Below are positions 36,901 to 42,000 of a stretch of DNA of 64,000 nucleotides, in pieces (within the stretch, counting starts at the first letter, position 1; every line of letters begins with the position of its first letter). The translations under genes and the position numbers were made by a program. The notes under the pieces are model-generated. The model did no database searches. It was not told the DNA's origin and saw only the letters and a list, made by a program, of their open reading frames with translations. This DNA is from Tenebrio molitor (taxonomy: Eukaryota; Arthropoda; Insecta; Coleoptera; Tenebrionidae), in the NCBI RefSeq assembly GCF_963966145.1, contig NC_091048.1, positions 1,426,001 through 1,490,000 of the forward strand, in the 5' to 3' direction.

Positions 36901-37057
36901 AAGCTGCCATAAGAAAAGAGCTCAACGAGTTCAAAAGCTCGGAGATGGCCGTGCACGAAGGCAGCCGGCATCTGACCAGGTGAGTGCCGCAGCAGCAGCA
37001 GCGGGAAATAAAATTGACTGACTGAGAGATTTTGTCCGCAGGTTCCACAGGCCTTGA
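823..37057 (+). CDS. Phactr: Phosphatase and actin regulator (Phactr), spliced gene, 5' end open
   Basis: Phactr proteins bind G-actin through RPEL motifs and protein phosphatase 1 through their C-terminus, linking actin state to PP1 specificity. Exons seen: 823-984, 1043-1144, 1229-1423, 8048-8084, 8199-8249, 26268-26469, 28075-28257, 28318-28557, 30541-30817, candidate 30897-30929, 35623-35990, 36703-36979 and 37042-37057, each with AG and GT borders and matching phases. Family marks are a basic WKWKRKKK stretch, a first RPEL variant (RANRDEL), RPEL 2-4 (RPDRQEL, RPTQEEL, RPTVEEL) and the terminal RFHRP before TGA. The three start regions all join phase 1 to 28075. Joining 8048-8084 to the common exons gives exactly 465 codons; starting at 26268 gives 520. 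Any exon upstream of 823 lies outside the window or is unrecognised. Identity is near certain; isoform structure is inferred from splice signals only. Confidence 0.95.
1043..1144 (+). CDS. Phactr: Phactr exon: first RPEL motif
   Basis: A 102-nt exon (34 codons, phase 1 on both sides) with acceptor AG at 1041-1042 and donor GTGAGT at 1145. It encodes LERKISVRANRDELVQKGIL, the N-terminal RPEL repeat. The usual proline is replaced by alanine (RANRDEL), as is common in the N-terminal RPEL of this family. The intron before it is only 58 bp. Confidence 0.92.
1229..1423 (+). CDS. Phactr: Phactr exon: proline/glutamine-rich linker
   Basis: A 195-nt exon (65 codons, phase 1 to phase 1) between AG at 1227-1228 and donor GTATGT at 1424. 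The peptide is low in complexity, with GPPPAYPTIPQ and ALLQQQLLQN segments. It matches no domain and would be a flexible linker between the first RPEL and the middle region. The frame and splice sites fit the exon at 28075. Without splicing the frame ends six codons past the donor. Confidence 0.85.
1424..2033. other. Intron, AT-rich, nothing recognised
   Basis: AT-rich sequence following the 1423 donor. No coding exon, RNA gene or clear repeat boundary is seen. Confidence 0.6.
2034..2554. repeat. Interspersed non-autonomous element, family A copy 1
   Basis: It shares long segments with 12550-12860. The shared parts are an opening AATAGTAGATTACGTTACGA, a hairpin around GAGTATGGCAAG and GAGCG, a block beginning TGGTTGGTTGCTATGCTGTA, and the close TATAAAATGCAAAAAAAA. 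An inner inverted pair (TTTTTGCATTTTA against TAAAATGCAAAAA) suggests a foldback-type DNA element. No coding frame is present. This copy has about 200 bp not found in the other one. Confidence 0.7.
2555..3334. other. Intronic AT-rich DNA without recognised features
   Basis: No exon or clear repeat is seen. The 70-codon frame at 3034-3246 has no recognisable similarity and no supporting splice signals. Confidence 0.5.
3335..3541 (-). pseudogene. Tc1/mariner-superfamily transposase C-terminal fragment
   Basis: The minus-strand peptide includes WVGHHFPDFI followed by PPFPLDLSPTDYAWSILES. This is recognisable as the end of the catalytic domain of an insect Tc1/mariner-type transposase, where a W(I/P)xRSPDLxPxDYFLW block carries the last catalytic acidic residue. 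The region upstream on the minus strand does not continue as transposase. This is therefore an internal or 3' relic. It lies in the 5' Phactr intron on the opposite strand and looks non-functional. Confidence 0.6.
3542..4927. other. Intronic AT-rich DNA, nothing recognised
   Basis: No supported exon, RNA gene or repeat boundary is seen in this stretch. Confidence 0.5.
4928..5108. mobile_element. Hairpin MITE, about 62-bp terminal inverted repeats
   Basis: The left arm 4928-4989 begins TATCGGGTGTTCATTTAAAT and the right arm 5047-5108 is its near-perfect reverse complement. They differ at a few bases near the loop. The centre is about 57 bp and non-coding. The outermost bases recur at 7189, where the interior is different. 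Confidence 0.85.
5109..7188. other. Intronic DNA, nothing recognised
   Basis: No exon is supported. There is a poly-T run near 5269-5282. Short frames at 5142, 5494, 5655 and 6179 show no family resemblance. Confidence 0.5.
7189..7330. mobile_element. MITE-like hairpin sharing its end with the 4928 element
   Basis: It opens with TATCGGGCGTTCATTTAAAT, almost the same 20 bases that begin the 4928 element. The interior is different. A hairpin at 7229-7316 pairs GTAGGTATTTTCCAGCGC with GCGCTGGAAAATACACCTAC across a loop containing GGCACTCGGCTTCACCTCGT. A related hairpin segment occurs at 27290-27372 (CTCGGCTTTGCCTCGTGCCT). Confidence 0.7.
7480..8047 (+). promoter_or_regulatory. Phactr: CpG-rich block: candidate internal Phactr promoter and 5' UTR
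   Basis: Base composition changes sharply from AT-rich intron to GC- and CpG-rich sequence. The block leads straight into the ATG at 8048. A TCAGT initiator-like element lies at 7895-7899, about 150 bp upstream of that ATG, and arthropod transcription starts often use this motif. Open frames on both strands here (for example minus 7487-7885) are best explained by base composition. Promoter activity is inferred, not shown. Confidence 0.55.
8048..8084 (+). CDS. Phactr: Alternative first coding exon of Phactr (MMGYIMGCTCFK)
   Basis: The exon codes for MMGYIMGCTCFK and ends at phase 1 before donor GTAACC (8085), in frame with the exons at 8199 and 28075. There are three in-frame ATGs. That at 8048 has a weak context. 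Those at 8051 and 8063 each have A at -3 and G at +4. Starting at 8063 would give MGCTCFK, which resembles the myristoylated and palmitoylated N-termini of Src-family kinases and G-alpha subunits (known families). This isoform would lack the NLS-like run and first RPEL. The exon call rests on the CpG-rich leader, phase fit and the duplicated exon next to it. No transcript is available to confirm it. Confidence 0.6.
8199..8249 (+). CDS. Phactr: Cassette exon, duplicate of the 8048 exon
   Basis: A 51-nt, 17-codon symmetric exon (phase 1 to phase 1). It has a pyrimidine-rich acceptor ending TACACCAG at 8191-8198 and donor GTATGA at 8250. It codes for GIADAIVDYIVRYTCFK. Its 3' part aligns with the 8048 exon: DYIVRYTCFK against GYIMGCTCFK, and CTGCTTTAAAGGTA against TTGCTTTAAAGGTA at the donor. 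It can be spliced after 8084, giving a tandem repeat of the CFK tail. Its reality as an exon is inferred from the signals. Confidence 0.5.
8250..9984. other. Intron, nothing recognised
   Basis: No exon is supported. A twice-occurring GGCGCATCCACCA segment at 8391 and 8512 is the only internal repetition noted. Poly-T tracts occur near 9945-9961. Open frames at 8441-8714 and 9363-9693 have no family resemblance. Confidence 0.5.
9985..10143. mobile_element. MITE, 16-bp inverted ends, TTAA-like target site
   Basis: The ends GAGGCCGATTTCAAGT and ACTTGAAATCGGCCCC are inverted repeats with one mismatch. They are flanked by TTAA (9981-9984) and TTAG (10144-10147), which suggests a piggyBac-type TTAA target duplication with one later change. 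The body is 159 bp and non-coding. Confidence 0.7.
10462..10659 (+). pseudogene. Crypton-like tyrosine recombinase, N-terminal fragment
   Basis: This 65-codon frame has the pattern LPAKSRQHYEKVFSEF followed by NEEV. It matches the N-terminal SAM-like, core-binding segment of the KSxxxYExxYxxF class of tyrosine-recombinase-like proteins common in animal genomes (Crypton or KIAA1958-type). The catalytic domain is absent. After the NEEV segment the frame leaves the family pattern and stops. It may be the 5' remnant of a mobile element. A second relic of the same type lies at 51318-51419 on the minus strand. The family assignment is by memory of the motif only. Confidence 0.5.
10660..11056. repeat. 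Short direct repeats around TTTATCTAC / GCGGTTAAAG
   Basis: At 10957-11045 a unit of about 30 bp (CTTTATCTACCGTTGCGGTT and variants) occurs three times in tandem. At 10652-10710 an ACTAGTGGATAAAG motif is repeated, and TTTTATCCAC motifs also flank the Crypton-like fragment upstream (10153, 10255). The repeats on both sides may be subterminal repeats of one degenerate element. Confidence 0.5.
11057..12549. other. Intron, mildly GC-rich patch at 11.6-11.9 kb
   Basis: The segment 11630-11900 is richer in C and G than its surroundings and supports two overlapping open frames (11424-11801 and 11623-11868). Neither resembles a known protein or has convincing splice sites. It could be conserved regulatory DNA or an unrecognised alternative exon. 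Confidence 0.35.
12550..12860. repeat. Interspersed element, family A copy 2
   Basis: This is a shorter copy of the element at 2034-2554, in the same orientation. It shares the AATAGTAGATTACATTACGA start, the GAGTATGGCAAG hairpin, the TGGTTGGTTGCTATGCTGTA block and the TATAAAATGCAAAAAA end. Confidence 0.7.
12861..15431. other. Intron, AT-rich, nothing recognised
   Basis: No exon, RNA gene or clear inverted repeat is supported here. The frames at 13711-13896 and 14972-15199 are composition artefacts. Confidence 0.5.
15432..15678. mobile_element. MITE with ACAGGGTGTC-type inverted ends
   Basis: The left end TATACAGGGTGTCGCAAAAT and the right end, read in reverse (ATACAGGATGTCTTAAAATT), align over about 35 bp into CGTATTCC. 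The body is 247 bp and non-coding. The ends are of the ACAGGGTGTC type frequent among insect mariner-like elements. Confidence 0.7.
15679..16957. other. Intron, nothing recognised
   Basis: No supported features. The small frames (15727, minus 16017, minus 16302) have no similarity that can be recognised. Confidence 0.5.
16958..17354. mobile_element. Foldback MITE, arms of about 80 bp
   Basis: The arm from TACCGGGACC at 16958 through GAACATAGCCCATACTTATT is repeated inverted at 17272-17354, ending GTCCCGGTA. It spans 397 bp in total. The centre is unique and non-coding. Confidence 0.8.
17355..18601. other. Intron, nothing recognised
   Basis: AT-rich sequence without supported exons or repeats. 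Confidence 0.5.
18602..18809. mobile_element. Hairpin MITE, whole element self-complementary
   Basis: The end TCATTATGAATGATTGTCCC pairs with GAGACAATCATTTATAATGA at the other end. Inner segments also pair (GATGTGCCGCTAGCTT against AAGCTTGCGGCACATTC). The length is about 208 bp. The open frame at 18615-18863 is a by-product of the palindrome. Confidence 0.8.
19046..19163. repeat. Inverted-end repeat, family B copy 1
   Basis: The core 19081-19156 has ends GGCTATTATTC and GAATAATAGCC and a centre reading ACGAGCCGTAGGCGAGTGGT. The core is nearly identical to 21783-21858. Here it is preceded by TACATTCTTCAATGA, which follows copy 2 in inverted form, so the full parent element was a larger palindrome. 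Confidence 0.8.
19164..21778. other. Intron with a GC-richer block at 19.45-20.1 kb
   Basis: The stretch 19450-20110 has runs of C (19559-19569) and many CG dinucleotides, unlike the surrounding intron. No exon with good splice sites was found there. The rest is AT-rich. The hydrophobic frame at 20698-20970 comes from T-rich sequence. Confidence 0.4.
21779..21890. repeat. Inverted-end repeat, family B copy 2
   Basis: It is nearly identical in its core to 19081-19156, with the same GGCTATTATT and AATAATAGCC ends. It is followed by TTCATTGAAGAATGTGCTAT, which is the inverse of the flank before copy 1. Confidence 0.8.
21891..23471. other. Intron, nothing recognised
   Basis: No supported exon or repeat is seen. 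Confidence 0.5.
23472..23552. repeat. Three copies of an ATTTTCCTCACTA motif
   Basis: The motif ATTTTCCTCACTAGTGA occurs twice, followed by a third copy that keeps only ATTTTCCTCACTA. The copies are spaced about 35 bp apart. Confidence 0.7.
23553..25623. other. Intron, nothing recognised
   Basis: No exon is supported. A non-repetitive, less AT-rich part around 24400-25300 holds only short frames without recognisable similarity. Confidence 0.5.
25624..25758 (+). pseudogene. Non-LTR reverse transcriptase relic
   Basis: In one frame the sequence reads SVISGVPQESVISPVLFK, then a stop, and 17 codons later LLYADGLEL. These correspond to the GVPQGSxLxPLLF block and the YADD active-site block of jockey-type LINE reverse transcriptases. 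They lie at roughly the expected spacing. The internal TAG, the G-to-E change and the ADG in place of ADD show that it is dead. No flanking domains survive. Confidence 0.7.
26076..26083. promoter_or_regulatory. Palindromic CRE-type site (TGACGTCA)
   Basis: A full TGACGTCA lies in a CG-rich block about 185 bp upstream of the ATG at 26268. This octamer is the consensus for CREB/ATF-type bZIP factors. Its use as a promoter element of the third Phactr start is inferred from position alone. Confidence 0.4.
26268..26469 (+). CDS. Phactr: Alternative first coding exon of Phactr (MSGVGFLVK...)
   Basis: The ATG at 26268 follows a CG-rich leader. The exon gives 67 codons and ends at phase 1 before donor GTGAGA at 26470, in frame with the exon at 28075. 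The peptide begins MSGVGFLVKTFTPSGRRRKR and continues to a proline-rich tail (VPITPPAAF, PPGYKR). It contains no RPEL motif. The GRRRKRCEK run is basic and could act as a localisation signal (inference). With the common exons it predicts a 520-residue protein. CpG-rich context, good donor and phase match support it. I do not recognise the peptide itself. Confidence 0.7.
26470..28074. other. Intron; hairpin-related repeat at 27290-27372
   Basis: No exon is supported. The segment 27290-27372 resembles the hairpin part of the 7189 element, in the order CTCGGCTTTGCCTCGTGCCT then GTAAAATACTCCTACCGTAC. Frames on both strands at 27244-27887 are mutual shadows without similarity. Confidence 0.5.
28075..28257 (+). 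CDS. Phactr: Phactr exon: start of the shared region
   Basis: The acceptor is a T-rich tract ending GCAG at 28071-28074. It enters at phase 1 (all alternative first exons fit) and leaves at phase 1 before GTGAGT at 28258. The peptide starts EPKKEKTDGAAHNGALSPNG and is low in complexity, then charged (RLTRRLL). This is the exon all three start regions can join. Confidence 0.85.
28258..28317 (+). other. Phactr: 60-bp intron that stays open if retained
   Basis: It begins GTGAGTGCC and ends with GTTGCAG. It is exactly 60 bp and has no in-frame stop, so retention would add 20 codons including three cysteines. Flanking coding sequence is phase 1 on both sides. Splicing is favoured by the strong donor and acceptor and by the low-complexity flanks. 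Both products are possible. Confidence 0.6.
28318..28557 (+). CDS. Phactr: Phactr exon: polyproline segment
   Basis: An 80-codon symmetric exon (phase 1 to phase 1, donor GTAATT at 28558). The peptide is rich in proline, with NIPPPPMSDPG, GPIPPPPMF and LSPPPPQMG. Such runs bind profilin, SH3 or EVH1 domains in other actin regulators (known). Binding here is inferred. Confidence 0.88.
28558..29333. other. Intron, nothing recognised
   Basis: No exon or repeat is supported in this part of the intron. Confidence 0.5.
29334..30060. mobile_element. Non-autonomous DNA transposon, 28-bp inverted ends
   Basis: The left end TACCCGGTGAGTCAAGTTTT (continuing ACCGCCCG) and the right end CGGGCGGTAAAACTTGACTC (continuing ACCCGGTA) match at 27 of 28 positions. 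The body is 727 bp, AT-rich and without a coding frame. It lies wholly within the intron between the 28557 and 30541 exons. Confidence 0.8.
30541..30817 (+). CDS. Phactr: Phactr exon: acidic segment and RPLT block
   Basis: It enters at phase 1 after TTTTTTTGCAG and leaves at phase 2 before GTAAGT at 30818. It begins with an acidic run (ENEDDDGDEIDFENLDEN). It ends with AIPLKSALKKKSSG and RPLTIRQAQSEHNASF. The conserved RPLTxRxAQS segment is typical of the middle of Phactr proteins. Confidence 0.92.
30897..30929 (+). CDS. Phactr: Candidate 33-nt Phactr microexon
   Basis: The acceptor tract TTGTTCGTCCAG ends at 30896 and the donor GTAATT starts at 30930. Entering at phase 2 it reads KRPPMRPRIRI and leaves at phase 2, matching the donor of 30817 and the acceptor of 35623. 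Its inclusion adds exactly 11 residues, mostly basic and proline. Only splice signals, phase and the lack of a stop support it. Confidence 0.45.
31205..32346 (-). pseudogene. Degenerate Tc1/mariner-superfamily transposon with inverted ends
   Basis: The ends pair over about 35 bp: GGTACAGGGAGAAATTGAAA at the left and, read inverted at the right, TATACAGGGTGAAATCGAAA; both run on into ATGCATCACAATA or ATACATCACAATA. Minus-strand fragments in different frames read ENPSTSTRQLN, the KEQGLHPYHVQRVQAWQPND block and FTNEAGFT. These are N-terminal to central transposase motifs of an insect IS630/Tc1/mariner family. Frameshifts and stops break the frame, and the part beyond the second catalytic acidic residue is missing. 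The element is about 1.14 kb. Confidence 0.75.
32525..33261. mobile_element. Foldback element, family C copy 1
   Basis: Arms of roughly 330 bp face each other. The left begins TATACAGGGAGTCCC and AAAGACGAGTCCATAG, and the right ends TATGGACTCGTC, then GGACATCCTGTATA. The centre holds a block reading GGGATTGCGGAGATATGCGG. A second copy in the opposite orientation, split by an insertion, is at 56848-59418. No coding frame is present. Confidence 0.85.
33262..33670 (-). pseudogene. LINE ORF1-like 5' fragment
   Basis: The ATG at 33670 starts MDSEEDTTDDEKEKVTSQI, followed by a stop. After shifts, a frame from 33466 reads MYRREMKELKENEELIKENR with more charged heptads. An acidic start plus coiled coil is typical of ORF1 proteins of jockey/I-type LINEs. 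The fragment is cut off by the foldback element at 33261. The sequence above 33670 may be its 5' UTR. Confidence 0.5.
33671..35622. other. Intron; small hairpin at 35.07 kb
   Basis: No exon is supported. At 35075-35121 a short imperfect hairpin pairs CTTGTGCTAAGCCCAG with CTGGGCGAAGCACAAG around a short loop. Confidence 0.45.
35623..35990 (+). CDS. Phactr: Phactr exon: second and third RPEL motifs
   Basis: The acceptor TTTGTTTACAG ends at 35622. It enters at phase 2 and leaves at phase 1 before GTGAGT. It carries an acidic linker (EDSSDSDSNDG), then LSLRPDRQELINRNIL and LSMRPTQEELEERNIL, the second and third RPEL repeats. These are spaced as in the family and form the C-terminal actin-binding array with the fourth. 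Confidence 0.97.
35991..36702. other. Intron, nothing recognised
   Basis: Intron between the RPEL2/3 and RPEL4 exons. No feature is supported inside it. Confidence 0.6.
36703..36979 (+). CDS. Phactr: Phactr exon: fourth RPEL and PP1-binding region
   Basis: The acceptor ends TGTCCAG at 36702. It enters at phase 1 and leaves at phase 2. After a lysine and glutamate-rich run it reads LSFRPTVEELKEKKII (RPEL4), then FNDYIEVTQAHDYDRRADKP and WTRLTPKDKAAIRKELNEFK. This is the highly conserved C-terminal Phactr segment that contacts PP1. Confidence 0.97.
37042..37057 (+). CDS. Phactr: Phactr last exon: RFHRP and stop
   Basis: A 62-bp intron (36980-37041) separates it from the previous exon. The junction codon gives R, followed by FHRP and TGA at 37055-37057. 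RFHRP at the extreme C-terminus is the signature PP1-binding end of Phactr proteins. Confidence 0.95.
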
Positions 37058-37885
37058 CAATTTCGGGGTTTGCTAGAACAAAAGCTAAATACTGTGATGG
37101 GCATAGCCGTAGAAATCAACTTTCCCATATTCGCTTATTGAGCCGGTCCGACCGGCCGAACTACGCAGCTGTTGCGTAGGGTCGTAACTGTGTAATTGTT
37201 TTGTACATAAGTGATTTTTAATACACAAAGTTTTTATTGATTATTATAAATAGTGAATGTAAATTTTGCGTTCGAGGCACTTGATCAAGTTATTGTACAT
37301 ATTTAGTGTGATTATAGTGCAGAAGTTTTAATTTAAACTTTTATGATGATGCATCACTGACGTGCAATGTGCAGCACTTGGTGTATTTGTTAAACGAGTA
37401 GAGATTCTTTGTTGAGAAAGACGGCGGTCGTACGCCGTCGCGTCGTAATGTATTTTTTTCTAATTTTAATTAGTCGTAATTATTTTAAGTGTATGTTTTA
37501 AAAGAGTGTAACTTTGACCCGTCAGGTACCTACACTACGTTTTTATATAATTTATGATACAATCAAATGTGTTCGACTTACAACAGATGATGAAATAGAT
37601 TCTTTTGAATGATTTTCGTTTGGATTCAACGTGGATTTATTATTTTTCGATTAGACGTAAATTAAGTAGCGAATTGAGCTGTAAAATTAGAAAAACTTGT
37701 ATATGAACCTTACGCAGAAAGAAACTGTTGATCCAAGCTTGTAAAATAGATTCCTTCGCTTTCAAAGGCAATATGCTCTATGTATACTGTATACTTTAAC
37801 AAATTGTATTCATACTCAATCAATTTATACTGGTTTTAATAACAAGAAATGTCTTCCAAATAAACAAGACATTAAAAACGATGAG
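37058..37885 (+). other. Phactr: Phactr 3' UTR with AATAAA
   Basis: A unique AT-rich sequence follows the stop codon. A canonical AATAAA lies at 37859-37864 and cleavage shortly after it would give a UTR of about 0.8 kb. Earlier cleavage is possible; there is no other perfect hexamer. Confidence 0.6.
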
Positions 37886-38883
37886 TTTTCACTTGATCCT
37901 GCGTCCCGAGGCACGAACAGGTGAGTCATATCAAACATTAAATGTAAACGGCATTGATCTTTTACGCACCTCAACAACACTTACGAATACATATATTGAA
38001 AGGAGAAAATCAAAATGGAAACTAATGCAATGTGAATGACTAAAAAGAAGATACGGGGCGGCTGTGGAAAACATTTCTGAAAACGTGCGCCGTAACTTTC
38101 CGTTAAATGTCAATTGTGACATTACGTGAATTTGGTTTGAAAAAAATGGGCCGTTTCACGACAGTAGTAGTCTAATATGTGTAACTTTTTAACTCAGATT
38201 TTTTGCCGAATTTTCTTAGTCATTTTCCTATTTTCTATGCATTGTTTACAACAAAAACCCGTATTTGAACTAAAACATCAAAAACAAGGTTCAATTTGAC
38301 TTTTTACCCTTATTTTTAACCCTTTTTTCCAACTCAGATTTTCCTAAAAACATCAATTTTTTAGAAAAATTAGTCGATTTTCAAGTTTTAGTTGTTGAAG
38401 TTTGTTGAGTTTGAAAAACAGCCCATTGAGGTCTTTTCAAAAACACAAAAAATTGAGAAAATCACCTGTTTTTAAGCCGTTTTATCTATTAAAACATCGA
38501 TTTTTTATGGAAACTATCCTATTTTTTTATGGTCTTTTTAAAAATGTGAGCCAGATTTTTATGCTAAAAATAAGGAAAACTACCGTGTTTTGTAAAGATT
38601 TCTTAAAAAATGTGAGCCAGAAAAAAAACCATCGATGCCAGAGGTCCCAAATGGAACCCTTGAAAAATTTATTCTAAGAAATGAAAAGAAAGATAATTCG
38701 AAATGATACTAATTAATTTTTATCCTTGTGGTCAAAAAAGTCTGACAGAAATAAAAAAATATCAATTTATTTAGAAACAAAGAAATAAAAAAAGAATTCA
38801 GCCCAAATGATCAAACATGTGTGGTCATCTCTCTAATTTTTTGAAATTGACGTGTGATAAACCCACATCTGACTTTAACTGAT
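37886..38883. other. Intergenic, A/T-rich low complexity
   Basis: No gene is supported. Between 38200 and 38640 recurring TTTTTAGAAAA-like and GTGAGCCAGA words (38547, 38611) suggest a decayed repeat. The frame at 38402-38677 has no recognisable similarity. Confidence 0.5.
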
Positions 38884-39872
38884 ATACAGGGTGTTTGATA
38901 AAAAACGCCTCAACCCATAACTTTTTTATTTATTATCCGATTTCAATGAACAAAAAAACCGAAGATATGGTTTTTCATGCGCTACGCAGCAGCCATAAAA
39001 TAATTTTTTTTTGCGTTATTTTCAGTAGCTTACGATAGTCAACTTTTTTTTTTTTAATGGACACATGCAGTTTTTTAGGCTCAGTCTGATAAAGTTTTTT
39101 TTTCTGAATCTAACGATGTATTAAAAGTTATCGTTTGGTCCATAGCTGACTGAAAAAAAAAAATAAAACAATTTTTAATTGTGGTTCAGTTTATTACGAA
39201 ATTTTTAAGTGTGCCGTGGAAAACAATTGGAATACAAATAGCAACAAATGTCAAGTGTGAGTTTGAAAATTTTCAGGTGCAATCTTGAAGAGTTTTATTA
39301 TTATTTTCTTGGAAAACATAAATAATAATAATTATTATTATTTTTCCTATTAACTTTTTGTTTTTGACTAATTACGATTTTTATTACACTCGAACATAAA
39401 ATAATAGTCAAATGACTGCTATCCTGCATGACTGACAATGTTATTTTATACTTAAATAAAAAAAAAGTTTAAAAAAGCAGATGAAAACATCTAAGCTGAC
39501 GTTTAGATGACATTTATCGTACTTTGAATTCCGATTGTTTTTCAGGGCACTCTTAAAAATTTTATAATAGCTGAACCACAAAAAAATGTTTTATTTTTTT
39601 TTCAGTTAGCTATGAACCAAATGATAACTTTCAATACATAATTAGATCCAGAAAAAAAACCTTATCAGACCAAGCCTAAAAAACTACATGTGTCCATTTA
39701 AAAAAAAAAAAAGTTGACTATCGTTAGCTATTGAAGATAACGCCAAAAAAAAACATTTTATGGCTGTTTTGTAGCGCTTGAAAAACCATATCTTCGATTT
39801 TTTTGTTCATTGAAATCGGGTAATAAATAAAAAAGTTACGGGTTGAGGCGTTTTTCATCAAACAGCCTGTAT
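38884..39872. mobile_element. Foldback element with arms of about 310 bp
   Basis: The left arm opens TACAGGGTGTTTGATAAAAA and includes GCCTCAACCCATAACTTTTT. The right arm closes AAAAGTTACGGGTTGAGGC and then CATCAAACAGCCTGTA. The arms pair over about 310 bp with scattered differences. The centre of about 360 bp is AT-rich and non-coding. Confidence 0.85.
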
Positions 39873-40393
39873 TGATAAAATCAATGTTGTTTTGAAAGTT
39901 ATCTTGACGACCTTGTTTTTGTGATATTGTTTGTTCTTCACGAGATAATTTTTTTAACAACTCAAATTCTTCAAGAATAATTTCAAAAACTTCATTATTT
40001 TAAAGTGAGTTGTAGATAACATTCTCCTTTAAATTTAGGGATGTAAAGTTTACACTAATTTCAGGAGACATTTTGTCATCATTTGGGTATGGGCGATTCA
40101 TTAGGGTCAGTTTAAAATACGTACAGTGAAATCTCCGTTGGACGGACACCTCCGGGACTGTGAAAAGTTGTCCGCTTTAGGGAGGTGTCCGCTTAAGGGA
40201 CAAACTAAAATGATGTAATTAAAACACAAACAAACAAGTATGTATTTAGTTACAATTGCTTGCAAAAAAAAAAGGAAAATGAAAATTTTACTAATGTAAA
40301 TTAGGTTTCGTCCATTTGTCAATTAACTGTCTACTTGATAATACCTATCAAAGAATTTTTAAAAATGTCATTGAATTTTGACCATAATTCTAA

Positions 40394-41395
40394 CCTATAA
40401 ACATTAAAACTAGAGTTCTTTTTACCAAATTTAGTAAACACCATCCTAAATCTGCTATTGAAAGATTTAATTTACCACGCGAAAACGGTGGTAGGGGTTT
40501 TTCAAATCTAGAAATACTGCTAAAAAATCAAATTGCTTCACTAAAAAATTATTTCCTCAATAGAGCTCGTGATAACACCTTTTTCAATGCTTTGGTTTCA
40601 GCCGATAAAGGCTACACACCTTTAAATTTAAGTGATAATATAATTTCAGACATTGTTAAGCCAAATATACCTGACACAATAGCAAATTTAAAACAGAAGT
40701 CTTTACATGGGAGATACTTTAAAGAACTGGAACAACCAGAAGTTAATATTCAGGCCTCTCATGCATGGCTTAAGAAATCAAACATTCACCCTGAAACGGA
40801 AGGTTTTATATTTGCAATACAAGATCGTGTTATAAATACAAGAAATTATAAAAAACACATATGCGGTTTACAATCGATAATTGATAAATGTAGGATTTGC
40901 GGAACTGAAGGGGAAACAATTGAACACATCATTTCTTCTTGCACCATTTTGGCTCAAAGCGAATATAAAAAACGTCACGATATATTCGCTAAAATTATAC
41001 ACATGAATTTAGCTGTTAAATTCAATTTATTAAAGAATACACAACCACATTATAGTTATACACCAGAAAGTTGTTTGGAAAATGACAGTTACAAGTTATA
41101 TTTTGATAGAACAATTTTAACTGACATTCATATTAAGCATAACAGACCAGACATTATAATTTTAAATAAACAACAAAAGCAAGCATATCTTTTAGATATA
41201 GCTGTTCCAAATTCACATAATATAACACAGACATATAACACAAAAATTAATAAATATTTAGAGCTGTCCGTCGCTATGAGAAATCTTTGGTGTTTAGAAA
41301 AAATTTCGATTTTACCACTTGTAATTTCAGCAACGGGAATAGTACCGCAATCTCTTTTTAAAAATTTAAAAATTCTGGAAATAACACATTGGTAG
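40394..41395 (+). pseudogene. R2-like non-LTR retrotransposon, C-terminal part of the polyprotein
   Basis: An open frame of 333 codons follows a stop at 40391; there is no natural start, so the copy is 5'-truncated. It begins in a thumb-like region with ERFNLPRENGGRGF. Next comes a CRICGTEGETIEHIISSC zinc motif (C-x2-C-x7-H-x5-C), then a restriction-like endonuclease core with RPDIIILNKQQKQAYLLDIA (PD...D pattern). This order is typical of R2/R4/Dong-type LINEs that cut DNA with a C-terminal RLE domain. A 4-bp deletion near 41379, relative to the copies at 50.6 and 51.5 kb, shifts the frame. It ends at 41395 about 40 codons early. Insertion was into a pogo-like element. Confidence 0.8.
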
Positions 41396-41615
41396 TTGAA
41401 ATTCAAAAAGGTATATTATTATACTCATGTCACATCGTGAGGAAGTTCCTTAACATTGACACAGAACATAATACACAACAAAGTCAAAATGCGGAGGCGA
41501 GACGCCGGTAATTATGTTGATAAGCACTGCACTATTACTTGATAGTAATATCCGTAATAGTGTATGTACTCCGGCAAAATTGCCGTGCCGCCGGGTGGAG
41601 GTGGGATAGTACCTA
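41396..41615 (+). repeat. 3' end and UTR of the R2-like copy 2
   Basis: The frameshifted last codons are followed by the tail from 41526 (GCACTGCACTATTACTTGAT). The tail is shared with copies at 1-91, 50620 and 51515. It contains a hairpin around ACTATTACTTGATAGTAAT and a GC-rich terminus that could act in 3'-end recognition by the reverse transcriptase (inference). Confidence 0.75.
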
Positions 41616-41886
41616 TCTCTCCGTAAGAAAGTTTCACACTATGAAAAATAGTAAAAATTTTAATCTGACAATTCCCGTTTTTTTTGCAACAACTGTACAT
41701 ATTACATATGTATGTATTTTTGATTAACACACCAAACAAATAATACATAATTATATCATATTAAAATAGCCAAATAATGTTGTTTGCCGGGTATTTGTTT
41801 TAAAAACGATATTTTGGAAATGTAAAGAATTTCTCCACATTTCAGCTAAATTTTTCAAAAGTAGGTCGTCTTCTATTCAAAAATCG

Positions 41887-42000
41887 TCATTTGTAATAAT
41901 GTTCCCATAATTTTCGCATGTGATTCCTTTTTTCATTATTATAAACATTCACTATTTCAACTTTTTCTTTAAGTGTCAAACTATGGCGTTTCGCGGACAT
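41887..42000 (-). pseudogene. pogo-type transposase N-terminus, 37 codons
   Basis: The minus-strand ATG at 42000 starts MSAKRHSLTLKEKVEIVNVY and runs 37 codons to a TGA at 41887-41889. LTLKEKVEIV is the start of the CENP-B/pogo-type helix-turn-helix DNA-binding domain. The rest of the transposase is missing. Position and orientation fit the inverted ends at 40122 and 42329. Confidence 0.65.
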
